A stretch of DNA of 31,698 bases, from positions 1-31,698 of the forward strand of contig JABRWB010000048.1 in the NCBI GenBank assembly GCA_039961635.1. Direction: 5' to 3'. A program made the translations under genes and the position numbers. Source of the stretch: a bacterium (GTDB lineage: Bacteria; 4484-113; JAGGVC01). This document shows, piece after piece, positions 23,809 to 29,773 of the stretch (within the stretch, counting starts at the first letter, position 1; each line of letters begins with the position of its first letter). The notes below the pieces were generated by a model. It was not told the DNA's origin and searched no databases. It was given only the letters and a program-made list of their open reading frames with translations.

Positions 23809-25269
23809 ATGATGGCATTCGACGTCGCAAACTTCAAGACGATCCGAGACCTACAGGGCAGGCACAAGGGGCAAAGCGCGCTGATTGTCGGCGGCGGGCC
23901 TAGCGGGCGCGCTTGGGAATTGCTGGCCCAGAAGATACATCCCGATATCGTGATCGGCGTCAACGGGACAATCTTGAAACTTGGCGACAAAATGGATTAT
24001 TGGCTGTGCATAGAAGCGCACGCGAATAAAATGCCGTGGTTCTACGCTCCAACGAGAGCGAAGCGGTGCGTAATGAAACGTCTATGGGACGACGTGCCGG
24101 ACAAGGAAGATGCCTATTTGCTTAACCGGGACACGACCTGCTTCAGCATAAATCATCCGTTTCGGATAAGGGAAATACCGTATTCGGACGGACTGAAATA
24201 CGAATGGGTTGATCCCGAATGGGCCGAATCGAGCTTTAATATTCGCGAGCCGATAATGGATCGCGACGGCGGGATATCGCTTTTCCAGGGCAGCCACTAT
24301 ACTGATCGCGGCCAGGTCGAGGGCCGATTACGTTCCCGCGACGTCGGAACAGTTATGACGAACGCGATCCATTTCGCCGGCATACTGGGTTGCTCCGACG
24401 TTTACACAATCGGGCTGGACCTATATTTTCCAGACGGCGAGCCGAATCACTGGTATCCTGAGCGCGATTACGATGAGTTCGCCGATATAACCGACGTGCT
24501 GGGTTATGCTACCTGGGATAAGTCCATGTACGTGCGGCAATACGGGCTGCGCACGACATGGTGGTGGATCGAGGCCGCCAATCTGCTGAAATTGATCAAG
24601 CCGCTCATGGAGCGCCAGGGGCTGCGCTGGCACGATTGCAGCAACGGCCTGATTCAAAGAATGGAGGCCCCGAAAATGGGCAGACGGCTTGGCAGTTATC
24701 ACGACCTGCTGGGAAACTTCGAGGCGAAGCCGCGTGTGCTGGTGGTCGGGGCGGGGCCGTCGGCGCTTCATATCCACCGGATACCGTTCGACCGCTACTC
24801 GGTTATTTCGTGTAATTCGGCGGCGCTTTTGGTTTGGGCCGATATCTGGCTGGGCTTCGACCAATACTGCCATCATTTCCCGTGGTTCAACCTGCACAGC
24901 GCGAAGCACTACATCATCGGCGGGCCGCTGTGCGAACGGAGCGAACACGACTATTGGGAAATGTACTGGGATCAGTTTTTGCCGGAGAATAAAGAGATCC
25001 CGGTTCTAACGAGCGCGACCGTGACCGGGATGGCGTTGCAGGTTGCGGCCATGATGAGGGGAGTCGAGCGGATTGATCTGACCGGCTGTGATTTCGGGAA
25101 TATGCCGTTTCATTTTTACGACTATGACGAGCCGCCGACGGCGCGCCCAGACGCCAATATGGATCGAATGCCGATCGAGCGAATGCAGATGTTGATTGAA
25201 CAAGTGAGGACGAGCGGGATCGAGATAAATCATTACGGGCCGACGTGCCTTGCCGTGAGGGAGATATGA
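23809..25269 (+). CDS. Double DUF115/MAF-like glycosyltransferase-fold protein (486 aa)
   Basis: Two Rossmann-like modules of the DUF115 (MptE-like / motility-associated factor) type lie in one chain. Module 1 (residues ~8-290) has ALIVGGGPSG (~25-33), IGVNGT and SDVYTIGLDLYF after DVGTVMTNAIHFAGILGC. Module 2 (~308-480) has VLVVGAGPSALH, ISCNSAALL and VERIDLTGCDFG after ATVTGMALQVAAMMRG. Family members include sialic- or pseudaminic-acid transferases and a pterin kinase, so glycan or nucleotide chemistry is expected but the substrate is unknown. The second ATG at 23812 is better spaced to AGGGGGA. It lies 3' of the lysis genes, a common moron site. Confidence 0.72.
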   Translation: MMAFDVANFKTIRDLQGRHKGQSALIVGGGPSGRAWELLAQKIHPDIVIGVNGTILKLGDKMDYWLCIEAHANKMPWFYAPTRAKRCVMKRLWDDVPDKEDAYLLNRDTTCFSINHPFRIREIPYSDGLKYEWVDPEWAESSFNIREPIMDRDGGISLFQGSHYTDRGQVEGRLRSRDVGTVMTNAIHFAGILGCSDVYTIGLDLYFPDGEPNHWYPERDYDEFADITDVLGYATWDKSMYVRQYGLRTTWWWIEAANLLKLIKPLMERQGLRWHDCSNGLIQRMEAPKMGRRLGSYHDLLGNFEAKPRVLVVGAGPSALHIHRIPFDRYSVISCNSAALLVWADIWLGFDQYCHHFPWFNLHSAKHYIIGGPLCERSEHDYWEMYWDQFLPENKEIPVLTSATVTGMALQVAAMMRGVERIDLTGCDFGNMPFHFYDYDEPPTARPDANMDRMPIERMQMLIEQVRTSGIEINHYGPTCLAVREI

Positions 25270-25472
25270 CGCCGAAAGCGAGATTCATTATCACGATTCA
25301 TTGCGAGATCGGTGACGAGACGATTGCGCCGCAAACGATCCGGGCCGAATTCAATGACGACAAGTTCTATGCGATTGCGGAAACGGAACGACGGCTGAAC
25401 CGCTTTCTGGAGCGGATGCTCGTCGGTTACGACGGGCACTTCAACAAAAAGGAAACACAGCCCGATGAATGA
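25266..25472 (+). CDS. Small hypothetical protein in modification cassette (68 aa)
   Basis: ATG 25266 overlaps the stop of the DUF115 gene (ATGA) and follows GAGGGAG. The protein begins with a beta strand (ARFIITIHCEIGD) and ends in a helix. No family recognised. It is coupled to both neighbours and probably co-produced with the glycosyltransferase-like and methyltransferase-like proteins. Confidence 0.6.
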   Translation: MTPKARFIITIHCEIGDETIAPQTIRAEFNDDKFYAIAETERRLNRFLERMLVGYDGHFNKKETQPDE

Positions 25473-26088
25473 ATACAAACCGCCGCCCGTTATCTCGCGT
25501 TATCTGCGCTGTCCGGAGGACGTGCGGATTGCGCGCTGGTGGCTGGAACAACAGAGCGAGCCCGTGAAGGCGCTCTATATCGGCCCCGCATATGGCGAGG
25601 ACTTTTATTCGTTTCTGACGATTGGCTTCGGGCTGAAAAACACAATTGAATGGCATGCCGTCGAACTGAACCGCGAGGCCTTCGATTCCCTCGACGATCC
25701 GGTCATTAAATTCCTGGGTGTTCAGCTTTTCCTCGCCGATTTCGAGGCTCACGTTTGCGCGACCCCTCATCGGCAATACGATTTGATTATCGCAAACTAC
25801 TGCTGGCACGCGGCATGGGACGGGTCAAAGCGGCGGCGATTGAAGGCGCTGCTTGATTGCAACCCCGGCCTGTTAATTTGCCGGGACGCCATAACCCAAC
25901 ACTACCAAACGGCGGATAAACTCGAATACCACGCGCTTGTGACGGCGGCTGGCTATCGGGCGCTGCGGCACGTCGACCAGGTGGATTTCAAGCTCGACGC
26001 CTGCAAGCGCCGGGACACCGGCTACATCCTTATGCGAACCGGGGCGGAACTACCGGACGATATCTATATCGAGCTTGCACCGACGTAA
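25465..26088 (+). CDS. SAM-dependent methyltransferase-like protein (207 aa)
   Basis: The layout fits a class I methyltransferase: motif I-like ALYIGPAYGE (~36-45; the glycine spacing is degenerate), an acidic end of strand beta-2 (HAVELNREAF, Glu ~67), a likely motif II/III DFEAH, and motif IV YDLIIANYCWHAAW (~107-121). The C-terminal half alternates strands and helices as expected. It closes the late operon after the double DUF115 protein, suggesting a shared pathway such as glycan synthesis and capping. The substrate is unknown, and a decayed or non-catalytic Rossmann protein is also possible. Confidence 0.55.
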   Translation: MNEYKPPPVISRYLRCPEDVRIARWWLEQQSEPVKALYIGPAYGEDFYSFLTIGFGLKNTIEWHAVELNREAFDSLDDPVIKFLGVQLFLADFEAHVCATPHRQYDLIIANYCWHAAWDGSKRRRLKALLDCNPGLLICRDAITQHYQTADKLEYHALVTAAGYRALRHVDQVDFKLDACKRRDTGYILMRTGAELPDDIYIELAPT

Positions 26089-26095
26089 CAAATAC

Positions 26096-26125
26096 CCCGC
26101 CCGGTTTTGCCCCCTTCCGGGCGGG
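26096..26125 (+). terminator. First late-operon hairpin
   Basis: A perfect 9-bp stem, CCCGCCCGG (26096-26104) with CCGGGCGGG (26117-26125), encloses a 12-base loop, eight bases after the last late gene. No long U run follows immediately, so it may work jointly with the next hairpin. Confidence 0.65.
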
Positions 26126-26127
26126 CT

Positions 26128-26156
26128 CTTCCTCCGAGGGAGGCGGAAGTTTTTTT
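26128..26156 (+). terminator. Rho-independent terminator of the late operon
   Basis: CTTCCTCC (26128-26135) pairs with GGCGGAAG (26142-26149) with one mismatch around a 6-base loop, followed at once by seven T (26150-26156). This is a standard intrinsic terminator, set between the late genes and the early promoter. Confidence 0.85.
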
Positions 26157-26209
26157 CGACCCCAAAGCCCCAAGCCCGCTGAAGCCGCATCAGCACTAGG
26201 TTTTCGCCC

Positions 26210-26227
26210 CTGAAAACTTTTTTTCAG
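26210..26227. promoter_or_regulatory. A/T-rich dyad upstream of early promoter
   Basis: CTGAAAA (26210-26216) and TTTTCAG (26221-26227) form a perfect 7-bp inverted repeat with a 4-base spacer, 17 bases before the -35. It could be an operator, an upstream activating element or a weak bidirectional hairpin. Confidence 0.5.
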
Positions 26228-26232
26228 AATCC

Positions 26233-26249
26233 TGTCAAAACCCTTGACA
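26233..26249. promoter_or_regulatory. Operator-like dyad overlapping the -35
   Basis: TGTCAA (26233-26238), five bases, TTGACA (26244-26249): a perfect inverted repeat whose right half is the -35 hexamer. A dimeric repressor bound here would block RNA polymerase. Confidence 0.55.
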
Positions 26250-26272
26250 AACGGATTTTGAGCCTGTATAAT
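26244..26272 (+). promoter_or_regulatory. Consensus sigma70 early promoter
   Basis: TTGACA at 26244-26249 and TATAAT at 26267-26272 with a 17-bp spacer: both hexamers and the spacing match the consensus exactly. Transcription should begin near 26279-26280 and run into the early genes. Because all genes lie on this strand, it is the best candidate for the main early promoter. Confidence 0.9.
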
Positions 26273-26278
26273 CTCCCC

Positions 26279-26295
26279 GTGCTCAACCTGAGCAC
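26279..26295. promoter_or_regulatory. Operator-like dyad at the transcription start
   Basis: GTGCTCA (26279-26285), ACC, TGAGCAC (26289-26295): a perfect 7-bp inverted repeat sitting on the predicted start and ending just before the AAGGAG ribosome-binding site. It may be a repressor operator in DNA or a translation-controlling hairpin in the mRNA. Confidence 0.65.
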
Positions 26296-26307
26296 AAGGA
26301 GACGAGC

Positions 26308-26559
26308 ATGGCGAAGTCGAAAAGAGCAAGGGTTAAATGCCCCGTTTGCGGGGCAATTCGCGAGGGCCGGATGGGGCAGCCTGACGGGGAGGAGCTTTGC
26401 TTCCTTCACGCTCCCGCTCGCCCGCAGATGGTAATCGCGGCGAAAGACGCAATGTCCGACGAAGAATACGCCGCCGAGCAGGAAGCCGAATTCGCGGCGC
26501 ATCCATACGAGATGCGTTACGACGCGCTGAACCGCACCTGGTACGCCGTCGAAATTTAA
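26308..26559 (+). CDS. First early gene: zinc-finger-like protein (83 aa)
   Basis: This is the first gene after the early promoter, with AAGGAG seven bases before the ATG. The start is basic (AKSKRARVK), then CPVC (11-14) and a later CFLH supply a CxxC...CxxH-type zinc site. The C-terminal half is acidic (MSDEEYAAEQEAEF) and ends in an aromatic patch. Early position and zinc motif suggest a host-interaction or nucleic-acid-binding protein; no family identified. Confidence 0.75.
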   Translation: MAKSKRARVKCPVCGAIREGRMGQPDGEELCFLHAPARPQMVIAAKDAMSDEEYAAEQEAEFAAHPYEMRYDALNRTWYAVEI

Positions 26560-26562
26560 TTT

Positions 26563-26599
26563 CAACCCGACCGGCGGCGGGACGGTCCGCCGGAAGAGG
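26563..26599 (+). repeat. Hairpin leader repeat, copy 1
   Basis: CCGGCGG (26571-26577) and CCGCCGG (26587-26593) form a 7-bp stem with a 9-base loop, leading straight into the ribosome-binding site of the gene at 26608. A 29-base core (26567-26595) is identical in copy 2. Confidence 0.9.
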
Positions 26600-26607
26600 G
26601 GTTTGAA

Positions 26608-26958
26608 ATGCCGAAAAGAAAGTTGATTCCCGGCGTTGACATACCAACGGTCAATCAGATGATCGCGGCCGGTGAAGCCATCCGAGAGCTCGCCGACATA
26701 TACAGGTACCTCACCGGGCGACAAGAGACCAGCCCGGTGGACTTGTTGCGCGACATGCTTAACGTCGCCGCTGGCGTCGCCCGCGGCGACGAAGACTCGA
26801 TCGCCGAAATTGGCAAGTATGAGCGGGATTTGATCCGCGCCGTGATCGGCGCGCGGCCTTGGTATGAAGTGCTACTGCCGGGCCGCGCCGAACAGCAAGC
26901 CATTGAAAGTGTCTTCTGGTACGGCGCTTGCAAGCGCCACTACCAGCTCATGCTGTGA
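26608..26958 (+). CDS. Hypothetical early protein (116 aa)
   Basis: The protein is mostly helical (PTVNQMIAAGEAIRELADIYRYL, then LLRDMLNVAAGVARGD) with no cysteine motif other than one near the end. It is preceded by the first hairpin leader repeat, which supplies an AGAGGGG ribosome-binding site. Family and function unknown. Bases 26959-26990 after it hold nothing recognisable. Confidence 0.65.
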   Translation: MPKRKLIPGVDIPTVNQMIAAGEAIRELADIYRYLTGRQETSPVDLLRDMLNVAAGVARGDEDSIAEIGKYERDLIRAVIGARPWYEVLLPGRAEQQAIESVFWYGACKRHYQLML

Positions 26959-26989
26959 CAATCGAGAAGTTTTTCAGAGACCGGAATAA

Positions 26990-27028
26990 CCAACCGACCG
27001 GCGGCGGGACGGTCCGCCGGAAAAGGAG
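26990..27028 (+). repeat. Hairpin leader repeat, copy 2
   Basis: Stem CCGGCGG (26998-27004) / CCGCCGG (27014-27020) with a 9-base loop, identical over 29 bases (26994-27022) to copy 1, followed by AAAAGGAG and the gene at 27035. Confidence 0.9.
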
Positions 27029-27034
27029 ACGAAG

Positions 27035-27250
27035 ATGTACAAATTCTTGAGCGTGCCAAAGCCGGTGTACGTACCGGCTTGCGCGGCCGGGGCCGCGCCT
27101 ATTGCGGAGACGCGGAAAAAAATTTATTTCAGCGTTGAGGACCTGCAAAAATGTGACTATGACGGGGACATGCTGGATGAGGCGCGCCCCGTGAAATCCA
27201 TACCACGCGGAGCGAAGCGAATATTCCGCGTGCAGGGGTATTTCGACTAA
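27035..27250 (+). CDS. Hypothetical early protein (71 aa)
   Basis: A small protein with an N-terminal beta-prone start (YKFLSVPKPVYVPAC), an Ala/Gly linker and a C-terminal basic strand (GAKRIFRVQGYFD). The phrase KKIYFSVEDLQKCDYDGDML suggests a small alpha/beta fold. It is preceded by hairpin leader copy 2 with a strong AAGGAG site. No family recognised. Confidence 0.65.
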   Translation: MYKFLSVPKPVYVPACAAGAAPIAETRKKIYFSVEDLQKCDYDGDMLDEARPVKSIPRGAKRIFRVQGYFD

Positions 27251-27254
27251 TCCA

Positions 27255-27274
27255 CAACCCGACCGGCGGCGGGA
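27255..27274 (+). repeat. Hairpin leader repeat, copy 3 (3' arm deleted)
   Basis: Twenty bases match copy 1 (26563-26582) exactly, including the left arm CCGGCGG at 27263-27269, but the loop end and right arm are missing, joining directly to AAAAGGAG as in copy 2. The deletion abolishes the hairpin while keeping the ribosome-binding site. Confidence 0.85.
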
Positions 27275-27289
27275 AAAGGAGATAGCGGA

Positions 27290-27430
27290 TTGAGTAAAAA
27301 CGATCCCCGCAAAGTGCGCAAGTTAAAGCGCACCCCGAAGCAGAAAATCAGAATCAAGGAACGCGGCGTTATCCGCGAGCGTATTTCAATCTTCAAGGCG
27401 CAAGCCGAATTCAGGAGAGCAGATGTATAA
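27290..27430 (+). CDS. Very small basic protein (46 aa)
   Basis: A TTG start at 27290 lies nine bases after AAGGAG in leader copy 3. The 46-residue product is strikingly basic (KNDPRKVRKLKRTPKQKIRIK, net charge strongly positive), like small nucleic-acid-binding or inhibitory phage peptides. Its stop overlaps the next gene's start at 27423. No homologue recognised. Confidence 0.5.
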   Translation: MSKNDPRKVRKLKRTPKQKIRIKERGVIRERISIFKAQAEFRRADV

Positions 27431-27618
27431 GGGAAAGATGCGCGTTGTTCAGTTCGACGGGATAACCGGCGAAATACTTACAGCCTATCCCGCCGCGATC
27501 ATTCGTTTCGGTTGTCTTGATTGTGGACGCTCTGACTATCAGGGTAAATTTCCGATATTGAATTACTTTGAATATCGGGATGGTTGGAGCAGAAAAACAA
27601 TTTACAGGAGAGCAGATG
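27412..27618 (+). repeat. Repeated translation-start sequence (two copies)
   Basis: The 14-base string caggagagcagatg occurs at 27412-27425 and 27605-27618, in both cases as ribosome-binding site plus ATG of a gene (27423 and 27616). It is another sign of cassette-like assembly of these small genes. Confidence 0.75.
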
Positions 27619-27623
27619 CCTAA
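27423..27623 (+). CDS. Small CxxC protein (66 aa)
   Basis: The protein begins with strands (MRVVQFDGITGEILTAYPAAIIRF) and has one CLDC pair (31-34), perhaps half of a zinc or redox site. It overlaps its neighbours on both sides. The ribosome-binding site is the repeated CAGGAGAG. Function unknown. Confidence 0.6.
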   Translation: MYKGKMRVVQFDGITGEILTAYPAAIIRFGCLDCGRSDYQGKFPILNYFEYRDGWSRKTIYRRADA

Positions 27624-27885
27624 AACAGCCGTAGCAGAACAACCGGATTTGAACCCGCTCCGCAAATGGGCGGCGGCACAAGGATACGAGAAGCCGGAGG
27701 ACGTGTACCGGATGTGGCTCAGCGCGGGCCATACCCCGATCCCGTCGCTCGCGAGCTTTCGCAACTGGTGGGATGGGATGATACCGAGTACCGCGTATTT
27801 TATGATCCTGGCGATCATTATGGGTGTTGACCCGGCGCAGCTCTCGGTCGAATGGCTGAATTGGGAGGCGCGCAATGCGCGATAA
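27616..27885 (+). CDS. XRE/Cro-like helix-turn-helix candidate (89 aa)
   Basis: The middle and end (SFRNWWDGMIPSTAYFMILAIIMGVDPAQLSVEWLNW) resemble the last helices of Cro/XRE-type DNA-binding proteins, where 'W-x2-G-x-P' precedes a helix ending in MGVDP. The N-terminal part is less typical. ATG 27616 has the repeated CAGGAGAG site. If it is a regulator, the dyads at 26210-26295 would be natural targets. Confidence 0.5.
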   Translation: MPKTAVAEQPDLNPLRKWAAAQGYEKPEDVYRMWLSAGHTPIPSLASFRNWWDGMIPSTAYFMILAIIMGVDPAQLSVEWLNWEARNAR

Positions 27886-28354
27886 AACTCTTATGCAAAT
27901 CTGCGCGGACACAACAGTGCCCGGCGATTATCTCGAATCGCTGATTCGCTTTCGAGCGGCAATCAACGACAATCCTCAATTTCCTCCTTCTTCTCACAGG
28001 GGGCGCGGCACAGGCACAAAAACCGAAACCGCGCCCCCCAATAAAAAAGAGCCGGATTATTGTGGAGTCCCCAAACCAATCGCTGGAGGCGGCGAACCGG
28101 CTCGATTGCCCGGTGCTGGCGGCGCCGGTACTTTTAATCTCGGAGGTGCTATCGAAGAGTCCGCCGGTTTATCCCTTTCGGCCGGGAGCGGAAGTAGTGT
28201 GTGGGCGACAGCAAAACCCGCTCCCGGCCCCTTTTGCGATTGGTGCCACAAAGAGCTTCGTCCCTGCGACCTCGTCACAGATATGGACGAGCGCGGGAAC
28301 GTGGCCGAGTATCACGTTTGGTGCTACGAAATGATTTCAAAGGAGCTGAGTTAA
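27875..28354 (+). CDS. Protein with zinc-knuckle C-terminus and structured low-complexity middle (159 aa)
   Basis: ATG 27875 follows GGAGG. Residues 1-38 look like ordinary protein (DKTLMQICADTTVPGDYLESLIRF). Residues ~40-115 are Gly/Pro/Ala/Ser low-complexity, coded by DNA holding three perfect inverted repeats. Residues ~117-159 form a compact zinc-knuckle-like end with FCDWCHKEL and YHVWCYEM (CxxC...HxxC). The middle may be a flexible linker whose DNA or RNA has a second role, or an inserted element that happens to keep the frame. Other frames across the middle are also open but lack good starts. Confidence 0.6.
   Translation: MRDKTLMQICADTTVPGDYLESLIRFRAAINDNPQFPPSSHRGRGTGTKTETAPPNKKEPDYCGVPKPIAGGGEPARLPGAGGAGTFNLGGAIEESAGLSLSAGSGSSVWATAKPAPGPFCDWCHKELRPCDLVTDMDERGNVAEYHVWCYEMISKELS
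27999..28038 (+). promoter_or_regulatory. Intragenic hairpin 1 (10-bp stem)
   Basis: GGGGGCGCGG (27999-28008) pairs perfectly with CCGCGCCCCC (28029-28038) across a 20-base A/C-rich loop. No U tract follows, so it is not a standard terminator. Confidence 0.7.
28049..28103 (+). promoter_or_regulatory. Intragenic hairpin 2 (7-bp stem)
   Basis: GAGCCGG (28049-28055) pairs with CCGGCTC (28097-28103) around a 41-base loop. Confidence 0.45.
28180..28229 (+). promoter_or_regulatory. Intragenic hairpin 3 (12-bp stem)
   Basis: GGCCGGGAGCGG (28180-28191) pairs perfectly with CCGCTCCCGGCC (28218-28229) across a 26-base loop, then CCTTTT. It is very stable, and the short T run could make it a weak attenuator inside the gene. 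Confidence 0.65.
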
Positions 28355-28833
28355 TGGCGAAGTCGATGACGATCGAGCGGGCAATCAAGCTGGGAGCCTG
28401 CTCCGAAGCAGTCGACTGGGCGAAATCCCAGCGACGGAAACGATTCACGGCGAAGTACTTGATTGCCAACGCGCCGGACGATGCGTCCGCGGTGGACTGG
28501 ACGCTGTGGTTGTTGTGGCGCATAGATAGGCCGCGTTGCCACAGGCTTCGGGCGTTGTGCGCCCTGCATGTGTTACCGATTTTCGAGGCGCGATACCCAA
28601 ACGACCAGCGGCCTCGGAAATCAATCGAAGCACAGATTGCGTATGCCGCGAACCCGACGGCGGAGACCGAAAAAAAGATGCAAGCGGCATCGGCTGAGGC
28701 AGCTGAGGCGGCTTGGGCGGCTTGGGCGGCTAGGGCGGCTGAGGCGGCTGGGGCGGCTGGGGCGGCTTGGGCGGCTAGGGCGGCTGAGCGCAAGTGGCAA
28801 CGGGAAATGATTGCAAGGGAGCTGAACCAATGA
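28354..28833 (+). CDS. Imm-5-like 'putative immunity protein' family, paralogue 2, short-period Ala tail (159 aa)
   Basis: It shares the domain of 1082-1714: GACSEAVDWAK, DDASAVDWTLWLLWR, CHRLRALCA and QRPRKSIEAQIAYA. Residues ~108-146 are AAx triplets (AAEAAWAAWAARAAEAAG) coded by a 9-bp tandem repeat, then a charged exit (ERKWQREMIAREL) that resembles the end of paralogue 1. ATG 28354 overlaps the previous stop and follows AAAGGAG. Homology to an immunity family is from memory; in a phage it might serve as an anti-defence, superinfection or host-interaction protein, which is inference. Confidence 0.7.
   Translation: MAKSMTIERAIKLGACSEAVDWAKSQRRKRFTAKYLIANAPDDASAVDWTLWLLWRIDRPRCHRLRALCALHVLPIFEARYPNDQRPRKSIEAQIAYAANPTAETEKKMQAASAEAAEAAWAAWAARAAEAAGAAGAAWAARAAERKWQREMIARELNQ
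28696..28788 (+). repeat. 9-bp tandem repeat coding AAx triplets
   Basis: About ten consecutive nonamers of the form gcggctNgg (variants tgg, agg, gag, ggg) encode the Ala-rich tail. The period of nine keeps frame on expansion or contraction. Confidence 0.9.
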
Positions 28834-29108
28834 AGTCAATGCAGCAGACAATCTTGTTTCGAGTCATCAAGGAATCCGCCGCGGGTGTAATCCATCGCGG
28901 CCGCAACCAGGACAGCCTTTACGCGGCTCGAAAGGAGACCCCAATAGAGCCAGGCGAGCGCGGGTTCATCCACCTACAAATCACGACCAAAAATGCCCCG
29001 CATAGCACGACGGTTGAACATTACGCGCTCGTGCCGTTTAATCTCGATGATAATTTGCAGCTCGGTGAGCTGCTCAAACTCGCGGGAGGTAAAAATGATG
29101 GCGAATGA
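28830..29108 (+). CDS. Hypothetical early protein (92 aa)
   Basis: ATG 28830 overlaps the stop of the Ala-tail gene and follows AAGGGAG. The protein has alternating strands and charged turns (QQTILFRVIKESAAGVIHRGRNQDSLY, YALVPFNLDDNLQLGELLKLAGG). There is no recognised domain. It precedes the recombination pair and overlaps the next start by 14 bases. Confidence 0.65.
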   Translation: MKSMQQTILFRVIKESAAGVIHRGRNQDSLYAARKETPIEPGERGFIHLQITTKNAPHSTTVEHYALVPFNLDDNLQLGELLKLAGGKNDGE

Positions 29109-29772
29109 ACTTAACATTGCGATTCAACGACCGGACGAGGCGGCGATGAATTCGGGCGCGGCCGCGATGCTGGAGGCTGCTAGACAAATCGTAATTTCGA
29201 ATGAAGACCAGTACCACCGGGCAGGTGTGGAGCTGCAGGGAATCAAGAAGCGTGCCAAGGAACTGGATGAATACCGCAAAAGCATCACGGCTCCGCTCGA
29301 CAAGGCCAAGAAATCCATAATGGATTTATTCCGCGCCCCGCTTGAATTCCTGGCCGAGGCCGAAACGGTCATCAAGCGGGCGATGCTGACCTACCAGCAG
29401 GCCGCGGAAGCAAAGCGCATCGAGGAAGAAACAAGGCTGCGCGAAGCCGAGGCCGCAAGGCTGGCCGAAGAAAGGGAATTAGCTGAAGCGGGGCTGCTGG
29501 ACGAGGCCGCAATCGAGCCGCCGAAGCCAATCAAGGCCGAAACACCTGCCCCGAAAGCAATCGGCACTTCGGTGCGGGAGGTGTGGCGCGCCGAAGTGAC
29601 CGACAAAAAAGCTTTGATTAAATACATAGCCGATAATCCCGCATGGGACTATTTGGTGGAACCGAATATGGCCGAAATCAACGGCCTCGCCAAGATTCAA
29701 AAGGGCAGGCTGGCAATCCCCGGACTGCTGGCCACCTGTGAAAAAATCATTGTCGCAAGAGGAGGCATTTAG
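29095..29772 (+). CDS. RecT-associated coiled-coil protein (225 aa)
   Basis: The protein is dominated by a long coiled coil (residues ~45-140: YHRAGVELQGIKKRAKELDEYRKSI, then LREAEAARLAEERELAEAGL), a Pro/Lys linker and a globular C-terminal ~65 residues (VREVWRAEVTDKKALIKYI ... CEKIIVARGG). This combination commonly lies directly upstream of phage annealing proteins. It may guard DNA ends or bridge complexes (Gam-like or similar), but the exact family is not certain. Starts at ATG 29095 or 29098 share the GGGAGG site. Confidence 0.7.
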   Translation: MMANELNIAIQRPDEAAMNSGAAAMLEAARQIVISNEDQYHRAGVELQGIKKRAKELDEYRKSITAPLDKAKKSIMDLFRAPLEFLAEAETVIKRAMLTYQQAAEAKRIEEETRLREAEAARLAEERELAEAGLLDEAAIEPPKPIKAETPAPKAIGTSVREVWRAEVTDKKALIKYIADNPAWDYLVEPNMAEINGLAKIQKGRLAIPGLLATCEKIIVARGGI

Positions 29773-29773
29773 C

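Noticed and set aside
26210-26238. Divergent (minus-strand) promoter from the TGTCAA half of the dyad
   Set aside because: Read on the minus strand, TGTCAA is a -35, but the sequence 17 bp further (26210-26215) is not a -10 and no minus-strand gene follows.
28062-28334. Alternative 90-codon frame inside 27875-28354
   Set aside because: It lacks a ribosome-binding site and loses the zinc-knuckle end; the main frame is coupled to both neighbours.
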